Below are positions 1 through 8,882 of a stretch of 64,000 nucleotides of DNA, piece by piece (position 1 is the first letter of the stretch; each line of letters begins with the position of its first letter). This DNA comes from Pseudobdellovibrionaceae bacterium (GTDB lineage Bacteria; Bdellovibrionota; Bdellovibrionia; Bdellovibrionales; JAGQZY01). Below the pieces are notes generated by a model that worked only from the letters and a program-made list of their open reading frames with translations, did no database searches and was not told where the DNA came from. The stretch covers positions 62,001 to 126,000 of the forward strand of contig JACKAL010000004.1 of NCBI GenBank assembly GCA_020635085.1, given 5' to 3'. The position numbers and the translations under genes were made by a program.

Positions 1-735
1 AGAATTCAATTTACCAATGACTTGTTACCGACCGATATTCTTGGTTTTCAAACTCTGGACCAAGATCGTAAAACATTTACTTTCCACCCCGGCCCTATTT
101 TTTCAGAATTAGTACTTGCTGATGAACTGAACCGTGGTACCCCGAAAACGCAAAGCGCGTTACTGCAAGCCATGGAAGAAAAGCAAGTCACTATAGATGG
201 CGTAACCCATCCTTTACCTGAACCCTTTTTCATGGTCGCAACACAAAACCCACAAGAACATTCTGGCACATCACCCCTTCCGGAGTCACAACTCGACCGG
301 TTTATGATGTGCCTACAGTTAGGTTTTCCCAGTAAAAAAGATGAGATGGAAATTTTTCGCCGAGGAAATTTGCGCGATACTATACATAAACTACCCCCTG
401 TAATGGCACGTCAGGAATTCATTCAGGAGCAGAAGCAAGTAGACCAGCTATTTGTAAGCGACCCGATTCTCGCCTATATTCATGATCTTTTACAAATAAC
501 TCGTGGCAATCCGAAATACCCACAAGGCCTATCCTCGCGTTGTGGGATTCTATTACTGCAAGCTGCTAAAGCACGGGGCTATCTACAAGAACGAAATTTT
601 GTCATTCCCGAAGATGTTAAATATGTAGCCCCATATTGTCTATCGCACCGCTTAGCAAACAGTACAATGACCGCGAAACTTTCGACCCATGAAAACATAC
701 TCGATCTTATTAACACCATTCCCATACCAGAATGA
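1..735 (+). CDS. MoxR-family AAA+ ATPase, 5' end outside the window
   Basis: C-terminal part of a MoxR-type AAA+ ATPase, a chaperone-like ATPase usually encoded beside DUF58 and VWA or transglutaminase proteins. The reading frame is open to base 1 and begins RIQFTNDLLPTDILG, which matches the conserved MoxR segment after Walker A, so the TTG at 22 is not the real start. Walker B is in LVLADELNR, sensor 1 in FMVATQNP, and the arginine region in LPESQLDRFMM. The lid domain follows to residue 244 of the visible part. Walker A lies upstream of the window. The stop overlaps the next gene by four bases (ATGA at 732), which shows translational coupling. Family assignment is secure; the substrate is unknown. 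Confidence 0.93.
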   Translation, partial: RIQFTNDLLPTDILGFQTLDQDRKTFTFHPGPIFSELVLADELNRGTPKTQSALLQAMEEKQVTIDGVTHPLPEPFFMVATQNPQEHSGTSPLPESQLDRFMMCLQLGFPSKKDEMEIFRRGNLRDTIHKLPPVMARQEFIQEQKQVDQLFVSDPILAYIHDLLQITRGNPKYPQGLSSRCGILLLQAAKARGYLQERNFVIPEDVKYVAPYCLSHRLANSTMTAKLSTHENILDLINTIPIPE

Positions 736-1610
736 AATTGTGGCGCCTTTTTTCTTATCCATCTCAACGCATTTACATGATTCCCAACCGCTATGGACTT
801 ATTGCATGCTGTTTTTTCTTACTATGTACAATCGTTGCAGCTCACTATGCAAATAATCTTATTTTCCTCTTGGCATTTATTCTTATAAGTTTCCTACTGA
901 TTGCAATTTTACAGACGGCAAAAAATTTACGTGGTGTACAAATTCAAAAAATTTACATTCACGATGGATTTCCTGATAGCCATTCTATCATTGATTTACA
1001 GATTAATAATCTAAGAAATGTCTTTAAATTTGGTCTTGGTTTTCAGATTAAAGAGCAAACATCAGTCACTTATGCAAATGAATTAAACCAAAATGATCAG
1101 ATTCTAACAACGGGTTCTTTTGTATTGCCAAAAAAACGCGGTCTTTATTCAATAAACAGAATAAAGGTTTTTACCGATGCTCCTTATGGGTTATTTCATG
1201 GGTGGCAATATCATTACATTTCATCAAGTTATGTTGTATTTCCCAAACCGCGAGGCTTTTCACTCTCCTTCTTAAAGCAGCTGTCTCCTGGAAACGAGTT
1301 CTCCGGACTTCGCGAGTATATACCAGGAGATTCCCTTAGTCGGGTAAGTTGGAAACACTCGGTTAAGAGCTCTACTCTCTTACTCAAAGAATTTAAAGAG
1401 CAAGAGCCACAACAACAGATCTTTTCTTTAACCGACTGCCCACAAATAGACCTGGAAAACAAGTTATCGCAGCTATCACTATGGATTATAGAAGCTGAAA
1501 ACCATCAATTACGGTATGGCCTACATCTTTTAAAAACCGTTATCCCCATTGGACATGGTCCTCAGCACCTTAGAAAGTGTTTGTCTTCATTGGGAGCGTA
1601 CCAGCCATGA
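732..1610 (+). CDS. DUF58 domain protein, membrane-anchored
   Basis: A 292-residue DUF58 protein with two hydrophobic segments near residues 19-60 and a soluble C-terminal half. The DUF58 signature is clear around residues 190-222: GLREYIPGDSLSRVSWKHS followed by LLLKEFKEQE. DUF58 proteins are regularly encoded between MoxR ATPases and transglutaminase or VWA proteins and are thought to act with them at the membrane, but the biochemical role is not established. The gene starts on the ATGA overlap with moxR and ends on an ATGA overlap with the next gene, so the three form one coupled operon. Confidence 0.9.
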   Translation: MKLWRLFSYPSQRIYMIPNRYGLIACCFFLLCTIVAAHYANNLIFLLAFILISFLLIAILQTAKNLRGVQIQKIYIHDGFPDSHSIIDLQINNLRNVFKFGLGFQIKEQTSVTYANELNQNDQILTTGSFVLPKKRGLYSINRIKVFTDAPYGLFHGWQYHYISSSYVVFPKPRGFSLSFLKQLSPGNEFSGLREYIPGDSLSRVSWKHSVKSSTLLLKEFKEQEPQQQIFSLTDCPQIDLENKLSQLSLWIIEAENHQLRYGLHLLKTVIPIGHGPQHLRKCLSSLGAYQP

Positions 1611-3490
1611 AACACGTTAAACTCTATTTTTTCTTCATTCTTTTTTGCATACTGCCCCACACCCTTTTTCTACCATGGGATTGCACTTTTATCTTTGCAG
1701 GATTTTCGGCTTGGGTTGCTATTTCCATGTTCCAGAAGCAATTTATACCGCATCCTTTATTAAAGCGGTCCGTGATACTTCTTATTCCCGTCTATTTTCT
1801 TTATCGTTTTTCTACTCTTGCAGATCCAGACGCCGCATCTGCTCTGTTGTGCTCAGTCGCGATTTTAAAAATCTTTGAAGTCTACTCTTATCGAGATGCT
1901 ATGATCACACTTTTGATGAGCCTTTTGATTGTAATGTTTTTTTTAATTCACTCGTATTCTTTGTATGCGGCTATTTATATGTTTGCGACTTTTATAGTCT
2001 TTATCTACTTATTAATGGACCTGCAACGCAAAAAGTATCGCTTAAGCCAATCTTTTCTAAAATTGCGCGAACTTTTTTCATATGAAATGTTAATAGCTTT
2101 ACCACTACTTGTTTCTCTTTTTATTTTTTTTCCTAGATTTTCCACCTCTTTTGGTTCAGGTGAAAAAATAATCTCAAACATAGGGTTTACGGATCGTATC
2201 GATCTCGGACAAATGATGAGTTTAGCACAGTCGGATCGTACGGCATTTAAAGTACAATTTTTAAGAGGACGGCCATCTTCTATGGAGAACTTGTATTTTC
2301 GCGGAGCGGTGCTGACAATAAATCAAAATCTTTCTTGGAAAAAAGTCGATCAAAGTAAACAATTGTATTCTTTCCCTGAACGGGACGCTCCTAAAAATTA
2401 TCGGATATTACTTTTTCCTCAACAAAAAAAAAGTCTCTTTCTCCTAGATAACTCTATTATTACCGAAATAAGTCCTAATCATCTGCTTTTTTTTAACAAA
2501 GACGAAAGCACTTTTTCTTTAGGAGATGTGCCTGATGATCTTCTTCAGTATTATGCAACCATCCAAAAAAAACAAGATTTTCTCCCTCCATCCCAATGGG
2601 ACGAACAAGTAAATATCCCCCCGCCCTCGAAGGAGTTGAAGACACTTCTAGTTACTTTAAAAAATAAAAATCCTCGCGACACGATTGAAAATGTTCTTAA
2701 TTATTTTCGTTCACATAACTTCTCTTATTCCACACAAGCACCTGAGTATAAATCTATCGATGACTTTTTATTTCATAATGCGGGAGGATACTGCGAGCAC
2801 TATGCGTCTGTTTTCACCATCTTGCTACGTTTGATGAAAATTCCTAGTCGAGTAGTAGCCGGATATCTGGGGGCTGAGTCTAATCCCTATGATGATACCT
2901 TCGTCGTACGTGATCGCTATGCTCATGCGTGGACAGAAGTCTACATTGATGGCGAAGGCTGGATTCGTGTAGATCCAACAGCCATCATCTATCCTCAAAG
3001 ACTACAAGCTTTCCGACAAATACCATCTAGTTCTCTTCCTCTTCTCGGTAGCTTATTTAGTGATAGTGCTTTATTTTTTGATTCATTAAATAATCGCTTT
3101 GAATTATTTATGCTCAACTTTAATCAAGACTCTCAGTATTCGACGGTATCGCGCATAGTGCAGTTTTTAAATTTAAAAAATATTAAAACAATAGTCGTCT
3201 TCTTTCTACTTTTAATTCTCATTGCAATTTTATTTATCTTTTTATGGAAGTCAGAAAAAATGAATCGCGATAAAACAACACAGGCTTATCATATAGCACT
3301 AAAAAAATTGAAGTCCAAAGGGATATTAAAGTATCCGAATGAAGGACCTAAAGAATTCCAAAATCGCTTGAAAACTCTAGATAAGAACCTGCAGCCTTAC
3401 ATCGAATTCATCGATGCATATATCTTATGCCGTTTTGCCAATAGACCTATACAAGATGAGCTCTATAAAAAAGCGAGAAAACTGAGTTAA
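1607..3490 (+). CDS. TgpA-like membrane transglutaminase-domain protein
   Basis: A 627-residue protein of TgpA architecture (DUF3488, transglutaminase core, C-terminal membrane segment, DUF4129-like tail). The N-terminal 170 residues hold several hydrophobic helices. The papain-like triad is visible as Cys396 in GGYCEHYASVF, His440 in RYAHAWTEVY and Asp456 in RVDPTA. A further helix lies near residue 530. The ATG at 1607 is chosen because it overlaps the DUF58 stop as ATGA and has GGGAG upstream; a GTG at 1577 would add ten residues and overlap more. Known relatives include Pseudomonas TgpA, an essential periplasmic-facing transglutaminase. The target here is unknown. The gene ends eight bases from the convergent rlmI. 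Confidence 0.88.
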   Translation: MKHVKLYFFFILFCILPHTLFLPWDCTFIFAGFSAWVAISMFQKQFIPHPLLKRSVILLIPVYFLYRFSTLADPDAASALLCSVAILKIFEVYSYRDAMITLLMSLLIVMFFLIHSYSLYAAIYMFATFIVFIYLLMDLQRKKYRLSQSFLKLRELFSYEMLIALPLLVSLFIFFPRFSTSFGSGEKIISNIGFTDRIDLGQMMSLAQSDRTAFKVQFLRGRPSSMENLYFRGAVLTINQNLSWKKVDQSKQLYSFPERDAPKNYRILLFPQQKKSLFLLDNSIITEISPNHLLFFNKDESTFSLGDVPDDLLQYYATIQKKQDFLPPSQWDEQVNIPPPSKELKTLLVTLKNKNPRDTIENVLNYFRSHNFSYSTQAPEYKSIDDFLFHNAGGYCEHYASVFTILLRLMKIPSRVVAGYLGAESNPYDDTFVVRDRYAHAWTEVYIDGEGWIRVDPTAIIYPQRLQAFRQIPSSSLPLLGSLFSDSALFFDSLNNRFELFMLNFNQDSQYSTVSRIVQFLNLKNIKTIVVFFLLLILIAILFIFLWKSEKMNRDKTTQAYHIALKKLKSKGILKYPNEGPKEFQNRLKTLDKNLQPYIEFIDAYILCRFANRPIQDELYKKARKLS

Positions 3491-3498
3491 GCGGTCAT

Positions 3499-4671
3499 CT
3501 ATTGATCCAGCAAAATATGAACAAATTTTAAATATCTTAACTCGGGGCAAACATGGGGAAATGGATGATCAATACCCTGACCTGAAACACGCACAATGCG
3601 CCCTGTTTTTTTTGCTAAAGATAAACTTTCTTCAATAATTTTAAAAAAATCATCAAAGTGAATGTGACTTGAGCAGGAACTGAACGATAGCTCACCTGAT
3701 GGTCTTACTTTCTCTGCAGCCGCACTAAATGCTTCAATATATTTTCCCTGAGCAGCTTTCTTTTGTTGCTCGGAATGTGTCATAGACGGTGGATCCACGA
3801 TAATATGATCCCATGTTTTGTGGGAATTTTTTAAAAACTCAAAAACATCTTGTGCTATACCCGTATGTGCGGACGCCGATAGCCCATTTAAAGACCAATT
3901 TTGCTTTGCCAATTCGATAGCGCCTTCGGAAAGGTCGACACTTGTCACGTGCTTGGCTCCACCCATTCCGGCGTATATAGAAAACCCACCTGTATAACTA
4001 AACAAGTTTAGGACATCACGGCCTCGACTTCTTGTTTCGACAAAATGGCGATTGTCTCTCTGATCCAAAAAAAATCCGGTCTTTTGTCCTTTTTCTAAAT
4101 TAACCAAAAATCGATGACCATTCTCTCTCACTTCCCATTGCTGCAAAACTTCTTCAGCTAAAGGTTTTCCTGCAAGTTGCTGTAAACCTTTTTCAGTCTG
4201 ATTTCTGCGGAATTTTTCATAAACAGACTTGCAGGATGTCTCTTTTAAAAGCCAATCGCAAATGATCTCGCGATTCCAAAACTCACTGGGACCTAAACCA
4301 TCGAACTGTAATATCGCCACAGATCCATACACATCGCAAACAAGACCCGGCAGACGATCCCCCTCTCCATTAAAGAGTCTATAGGCATTAGTAGACTCAT
4401 TAACCATAGGTTTTCGTAATTCTAAGGCATGGGAAAATTTTTTATAATAATCTTCTGTTTTAGGAGGATGTTTACTTATGTTCAACATACGCAAAGCCAA
4501 TGGACTGTGCGGGTCATAGATCGCCCAACCCAATTCTCCCTTGCCATCCATCACTTGTGCTAACTGCGCTTTCGAGATCTCCTTGCGCGGCCCCTCAATA
4601 GCTTCCCGGTAGACCCAAGGATGCCCCTGCTTAATGGATTTTCGTAAATTGCGAATGATTTTTATTTTCAT
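3499..4671 (-). CDS. rlmI: Class I SAM-dependent rRNA methyltransferase (RlmI family)
   Basis: A 390-residue protein with the RlmI layout: an N-terminal PUA-like RNA-binding domain (HPWVYREAI near residue 18), an EEHEA-like middle domain, and a Rossmann methyltransferase domain. The SAM motif reads NLFSYTGGFSIYAGMGGA (about residues 221-238), motif IV is VDPPS, and the catalytic cysteine lies in SFSSCSSH. E. coli RlmI makes m5C1962 in 23S rRNA. Paralogous families (RlmK, RlmO-like) share this architecture, so the exact target base is inferred. The gene is tail to tail with the TgpA-like gene and 24 bp downstream of the TfoX-N-like gene. Confidence 0.85.
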   Translation of the reverse strand: MKIKIIRNLRKSIKQGHPWVYREAIEGPRKEISKAQLAQVMDGKGELGWAIYDPHSPLALRMLNISKHPPKTEDYYKKFSHALELRKPMVNESTNAYRLFNGEGDRLPGLVCDVYGSVAILQFDGLGPSEFWNREIICDWLLKETSCKSVYEKFRRNQTEKGLQQLAGKPLAEEVLQQWEVRENGHRFLVNLEKGQKTGFFLDQRDNRHFVETRSRGRDVLNLFSYTGGFSIYAGMGGAKHVTSVDLSEGAIELAKQNWSLNGLSASAHTGIAQDVFEFLKNSHKTWDHIIVDPPSMTHSEQQKKAAQGKYIEAFSAAAEKVRPSGELSFSSCSSHIHFDDFFKIIEESLSLAKKTGRIVRVSGQGIDHPFPHVCPELRYLKFVHILLDQ

Positions 4672-4695
4672 AATTATATTCTACTCATAAAATTT

Positions 4696-5196
4696 CTATT
4701 TTCGCTTTACTTTTTTGCGCGCCACTTTCTTGCTCTTAGCGCGAGTCACTTTTTTCTTAGTCGTTTTTTTTCTCATCTTCTTCTTATTTATTTTCTTCGC
4801 ATCTTTCTTCTGACGTTTTTTCATCGAAGGCACTACTCCATAGCGCTCATCGTTGTGTCGAATCTGTTTGGCAATTTTTTCGATGTCGACCTCAAATGTG
4901 GATGCGAGCATCGGTAGATAGAGCCATTTTCCTAAAACGGGATGTTCTACCAAACTCGCATACTCATTTTTAAGGCTAGCGTGATACGGGCGATCCGTTG
5001 GCAAAAGGACTCCATTCCAAATATCAAAGGGAAATACCTGATCCCGGTAAGACTTATCCCCTGGGGATTCCATCAAAACCATAACCATCCGACCATGGAC
5101 ATACACAGCAAGTCCGCCAAACATTGGACGTGTGAAAAAAGTAATTTCGCGCTCAAAGGGTTCAAACACCCATTGCAAAGAAAACGATTTTGCCAT
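4696..5196 (-). CDS. TfoX N-terminal-like protein with lysine-rich tail
   Basis: A 166-residue protein. Residues 1-100 resemble the TfoX N-terminal domain fold (TRPMFGGLAVYVHGRMV is the typical FGG segment). From about residue 120 the chain becomes a strongly basic tail built of Lys/Arg clusters with alternating Thr, Val and Ala, like histone H1-type tails. The start at 5196 is chosen because AAGGAG lies just upstream and because it leaves a 153-bp divergent promoter region. A longer frame from 5358 would run into the start of the next gene. TfoX itself regulates competence, but stand-alone N-domain proteins are common and uncharacterised. The basic tail suggests nucleic acid binding, which is an inference. 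Confidence 0.7.
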   Translation of the reverse strand: MAKSFSLQWVFEPFEREITFFTRPMFGGLAVYVHGRMVMVLMESPGDKSYRDQVFPFDIWNGVLLPTDRPYHASLKNEYASLVEHPVLGKWLYLPMLASTFEVDIEKIAKQIRHNDERYGVVPSMKKRQKKDAKKINKKKMRKKTTKKKVTRAKSKKVARKKVKRK

Positions 5197-5349
5197 GTCT
5201 CCTTGTAACGCACTTTCCCGCCAAAAGGTACGTTGATACCTTCTGCGACCGCCCGCCCCACAAAAGTATGTGGCTACTTTTGGCGACCGACTGAATCCTC
5301 TCAATTCCAATTTTTGGTACTCTTTACTAAATTTATTGATTATATTTTC

Positions 5350-6201
5350 ATGATGCATTCTTTAGCTTTTCTCAGTTGTGAAAATCTCGATGGCTACGTC
5401 ATTGACGATCAATTGGCCATTAACCATCTAGAAGAAAAAGGCTGGAAGATCGACGTTGTTCCATGGAATAAGACAACCGACTGGTCTAAATATACCGGTG
5501 TTATTATACGCACCACATGGGATTATACACAAAAATTGCCGGAATTTTTAGCCCGTCTGGAGGACATTAAAAACCAAACACGCCTTATCAACCATTGGCA
5601 AACGGTGCACTGGAACAGTAAAAAAAATTATCTTCAAGACCTTTCCAACCTGGGTCTCAAAATTATTCCAACGATTTTTGAGTGGCCATCCCATTGGCCC
5701 GCCCTTTTTCAACTCTGGGGGACCCAAAAAATTATGGTCAAACCCCAGATTGGAGCTAACTCCAATGGTACACATGTGATCACCCGCGACAATATACCCT
5801 CGGGCCCATTATTTTCCGAAGAACCTCTGATACAACCCTTTCGCGAAAACATTTTATCTGAAGGCGAATGGTCGTTTCATTTTTTTTATGGTGAATTTAG
5901 TCATGCTATTCGCAAAGTTCCCAAGCAAAGTGATTATCGCGTTCAAGAAGAACACGGGGGCACAATTCTACCTGCCAAACCCTCTTTTATTGATTTAAAT
6001 CTTGCACGTACTATTTATGACACGGTAGAAGCCCATTTGGCCGAACCAACTCTCTTTCATCGTGTGGACTTGGTACGTAACCCATGGGGGCATCTCGAAA
6101 TTATGGAAATAGAACTGATCGAACCATCGCTTTATTTTCGTACAGATCCCAACTCTGTTACCAATTTCGTGACAGCCTTAGAAAAATTTCTGTCTATTTA
6201 G
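5350..6201 (+). CDS. ATP-grasp domain protein (RimK / glutathione synthetase-like)
   Basis: A 283-residue soluble protein resembling the poorly characterised ATP-grasp family related to RimK and prokaryotic glutathione synthetase. The N-terminal part (FLSCENLDGYVIDDQLAINH, then IIRTTWDY) matches the preATP-grasp domain. The lysine of the ATP site is in MVKPQIGANSNGTH, and the metal-binding end reads VDLVRNPWGHLEIMEIELIEP. These enzymes join a carboxylate to an amine using ATP; the substrates here cannot be read from sequence. ATG codons at 5350 and 5353 are both possible starts. The gene diverges from the TfoX-N-like gene. Confidence 0.75.
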   Translation: MMHSLAFLSCENLDGYVIDDQLAINHLEEKGWKIDVVPWNKTTDWSKYTGVIIRTTWDYTQKLPEFLARLEDIKNQTRLINHWQTVHWNSKKNYLQDLSNLGLKIIPTIFEWPSHWPALFQLWGTQKIMVKPQIGANSNGTHVITRDNIPSGPLFSEEPLIQPFRENILSEGEWSFHFFYGEFSHAIRKVPKQSDYRVQEEHGGTILPAKPSFIDLNLARTIYDTVEAHLAEPTLFHRVDLVRNPWGHLEIMEIELIEPSLYFRTDPNSVTNFVTALEKFLSI

Positions 6202-6258
6202 AGCATATCCTCATTACTCTAGACTAGTTCCTGGCAAATGTGGATACGCCAAAATACT

Positions 6259-8082
6259 CTAAGTTTCTGGCGCACTTTCTACAGAGTGACTTTGCTCTTC
6301 TTGCTGCTTAAACCACATCGATGCATACAACCCTCGTTTTTTCAGCAACTGCGAATGTGTGCCTCTTTCGGCCACTTGGCCATCTTGTAAAACAATAATC
6401 TCATTGGCATTAACGACTGTAGATAGTCGATGGGCTATCACCAAAGTCGAACGAGACGTCGATATTTCTTGTAAGGAAGCTTGAATTTCTTTCTCCTTAT
6501 GGGAATCAAGGGCCGATGTCGCCTCATCAAATATCAAAATGGGTGGGTTTTTTAAAATCGTACGCGCAATGGCCACACGCTGCTTTTCCCCGCCCGAAAG
6601 CTTAAGTCCTCGTTCGCCCACAGGAGTATCATATCCTTGTGGAAGAGACGCAATAAAATCGTGAATCTTCGCCATGTGCGATGCTTTGTGCATTTGCTCT
6701 TCCGTCGCGTCAGGCTTTCCATAAAAAATATTGTAGCCAATAGAATCATTAAATAAAACGGTATCCTGAGGTACGACACCAATATTTTGGCGCAAAGATT
6801 TTTGTGTAACATGACGGATATCCTGACCATCAATCGTAATCTGCCCATCGGTTACATCATAAAAACGAAACAACAGCCGTGCGATCGTGGACTTTCCGGC
6901 ACCGCTCGAGCCAACGATGGCCAAAGTTTGCCCAGCGCCAATTTTAAAGTTAACTCCTTTAAGAATCTGTCGGTTCTGTGAATAACCAAATTGTACATCT
7001 TTAAACTCAACTACGCCTTTCGTAACCATTAAATCTTGCGCGTTTGGATCATCGGCAACATCTGAGTGAACTTGAATGAGTTCAAACATTTTATCCATAT
7101 CCACCAAACTATTTTTAATTTCTCGATAAACAAAACCTAGGAAATTTAATGGTAAATACAATTGAATCAAAAATGTATTAATCAAAACAAAATCACCAAC
7201 GGTAAATACTTTATTAATAACGCCCTGGCCCGCCATCCACATCACGGCAATAAGACCTAAACTAATAACCGCGGCTTGCGTGATATTAAGTACCGATAAA
7301 CTCATTTGGCTTGTTACCGCCGCCTTTTCATATTTGGCTAGTGATAAATCAAAACGGTAGTACTCGTGCTCTTCGTTTCCGAAATATTTCACTGTTTCAA
7401 AATTTAATAAACTATCAATAGCCTTCGTGTTGGCGGATGTTTCTGCACTATTCATGCTTTTACGGAACTTAAGTCGCCACTCCGTCACACTAATAGTTAA
7501 AAATATATAAATCGTAATTGTCGAAAAAATAATAAGGCCATAAAGAAAACCAAAATGATAAATTACTGCACCTGTCACTAAAACAATTTCCAGCAAAGTG
7601 GGCAGAATATTGAACGTCATAAAATTTAAAACAAACTGAATTCCCCGTGTACCTCTTTCGATAACCCGTGAGAGTCCCCCGGTTTGTCGCGATAAATGGA
7701 ATTGTAACGACAGACTATGCAGATGTTTAAATGTATTCAGTGCAATGACTCTTTGCGCGTTTTGCCCTACCTTCGCAAAAATAAAATCGCGAAGTTCACC
7801 AAATAGGGCTACTCCCAAACGAGCTACCCCATATGCAATAATTAAACTCAAAGGTAAGGTTAACGGCGATATTGTTTGCGAAAAAATATCAATGGTCTGT
7901 TTTAAAAGAAATGGTACATATATATTTAATACTTTGGCTAGTACCAAAAAAAACAGGGCGAGAAGGACGCGTAAGCGTAAATCCCAGCGGTTCTCGGGCC
8001 AAAGATACGACCCAAACGTTTTAAGCGTTTTCCAGTGATTGGTGTTGTCTGAAGTCTCTATGGAGTTGAACGATGCCGACAT
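6259..8082 (-). CDS. Atm1-type ABC exporter (fused permease and ATPase)
   Basis: A 607-residue half-transporter: six predicted membrane helices (about residues 40-330) followed by an ATPase domain. Walker A is GSSGAGKST, the signature LSGGEKQR, Walker B ILIFDEATSALD, and the switch histidine is in IAHRLST. The segment RGTRGIQFVLNFMTFNILPT and the overall length match the Atm1/HMT1 class, which exports glutathione-linked compounds or heavy-metal conjugates. Such proteins act as homodimers in the inner membrane. Substrate assignment is by family only. Its 5' end faces the 161-bp hairpin element at 8095-8255. Confidence 0.87.
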   Translation of the reverse strand: MSASFNSIETSDNTNHWKTLKTFGSYLWPENRWDLRLRVLLALFFLVLAKVLNIYVPFLLKQTIDIFSQTISPLTLPLSLIIAYGVARLGVALFGELRDFIFAKVGQNAQRVIALNTFKHLHSLSLQFHLSRQTGGLSRVIERGTRGIQFVLNFMTFNILPTLLEIVLVTGAVIYHFGFLYGLIIFSTITIYIFLTISVTEWRLKFRKSMNSAETSANTKAIDSLLNFETVKYFGNEEHEYYRFDLSLAKYEKAAVTSQMSLSVLNITQAAVISLGLIAVMWMAGQGVINKVFTVGDFVLINTFLIQLYLPLNFLGFVYREIKNSLVDMDKMFELIQVHSDVADDPNAQDLMVTKGVVEFKDVQFGYSQNRQILKGVNFKIGAGQTLAIVGSSGAGKSTIARLLFRFYDVTDGQITIDGQDIRHVTQKSLRQNIGVVPQDTVLFNDSIGYNIFYGKPDATEEQMHKASHMAKIHDFIASLPQGYDTPVGERGLKLSGGEKQRVAIARTILKNPPILIFDEATSALDSHKEKEIQASLQEISTSRSTLVIAHRLSTVVNANEIIVLQDGQVAERGTHSQLLKKRGLYASMWFKQQEEQSHSVESAPET

Positions 8083-8094
8083 ACATGAGTTGAA

Positions 8095-8255
8095 CTAGAA
8101 CCTATCTCATAAATAGGAGCTACTGCGATTCTTTTATAAAGTTTCATTCTTCGTTACTCCTTGTCAGCCTAGCTCTACTAGGCTTTCGCGTCGCGCCTCG
8201 ATTTAAACTTTATAAAACCTTCTCGTTACGCTCCTATTTATGAGATGGGTTCTAG
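8095..8255. repeat. 161-bp hairpin element with CTAG ends
   Basis: A large inverted repeat: 26-bp arms at 8095-8120 and 8230-8255 differ at one position (a G-T wobble), begin CTAGAACC and end GGTTCTAG. Further inward, TTTTATAAAGTTT pairs with AAACTTTATAAAA, and AGCCTAG/CTAGGCT forms a small stem in the middle. The right end supplies the TAG stop of the thioredoxin gene. A 22-bp copy of the right arm with one mismatch occurs at 34338-34359. Size, symmetry and recurrence suggest a non-coding MITE-like or REP-like element. It may also act as a terminator for the thioredoxin gene. Confidence 0.75.
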
Positions 8256-8623
8256 GATTTCTCAGCCTCTTCTTTAGCGATTTGTTTTTTAACTTCGTCC
8301 ATATCTAAATTCGAGACTTTTTGCGCCAGTTCTACCAAAAGTTCTTCGGGAAGTGCACCAGGCTGAAAGAACAGCTCAATGCCCTCACGAATAACCATAA
8401 TAGTGGGAATACTGCGGATTTCAAAGTGGGCCGCGAGCTCCTGTTGATTTTCGGTATCAACTTTACCAAAGGTAATATTGGGGAACTTTTCAGAAACTCG
8501 CTCATAAATAGGCGCGAACATTTTACAGGGACCACACCACGAAGCCCAAAAATCGATGATCACGATATCGTTTTTTTCGTATATTTCGCGGAAGTTATCT
8601 TTGGTTATTTCTACTGTAGACAT
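8252..8623 (-). CDS. trxA: Thioredoxin
   Basis: A 123-residue cytoplasmic thioredoxin with the redox motif WASWCGPCK (Cys30, Cys33) and the cis-proline in RSIPTIMV. The fold ends near residue 107, so there is an extra charged C-terminal helix of about 15 residues (DEVKKQIAKEEAEKS) compared with the usual length of about 108. The stop codon TAG comes from the end of the hairpin element 8095-8255, so the tail may have been altered by insertion of that element. Thioredoxin reduces protein disulfides using NADPH through thioredoxin reductase, which is not in the window. Confidence 0.92.
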   Translation of the reverse strand: MSTVEITKDNFREIYEKNDIVIIDFWASWCGPCKMFAPIYERVSEKFPNITFGKVDTENQQELAAHFEIRSIPTIMVIREGIELFFQPGALPEELLVELAQKVSNLDMDEVKKQIAKEEAEKS

Positions 8624-8666
8624 AGCCTATTACAGACCTATAAGAATAAAATGTCAAAACGAATCA

Positions 8667-8882
8667 ATGAATAGACCGGTCGCAGAAAATATCCACGCAT
8701 CTTTCTTCTGTGACTCAGAAGGTCGCAATACATATCTACGTACCTTTTTGAGACATCAGAAAGTGACAGATTCTACAGCCTGTCGTCTAAAGAATTTACA
8801 AGCTGAAGTATGTAATGCTTATAAAATAGTGCCCAAGGATTCTCTACAAGGCATGTTTACTGCTAACTATACACCCATATGA
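8667..8882 (+). CDS. Small hypothetical protein, coupled to the next gene
   Basis: A 71-residue reading frame with no recognised domain. It is moderately basic in the middle (RNTYLRTFLRHQK) and has three cysteines (FFCDS, TACRL, EVCNA). The main support is position: its stop overlaps the start of the next gene as ATGATG/TGA at 8879-8882, the same coupling used by the next pair. There is no good ribosome binding site before the ATG at 8667, so it could also be a leader peptide or a chance frame. Not recognised. Confidence 0.42.
   Translation: MNRPVAENIHASFFCDSEGRNTYLRTFLRHQKVTDSTACRLKNLQAEVCNAYKIVPKDSLQGMFTANYTPI

Noticed and set aside
5196..5358. A longer N-terminus for the TfoX-N-like protein
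   Set aside because: It would overlap the start of the divergent ATP-grasp gene and lacks a ribosome site; the inner ATG has AAGGAG.
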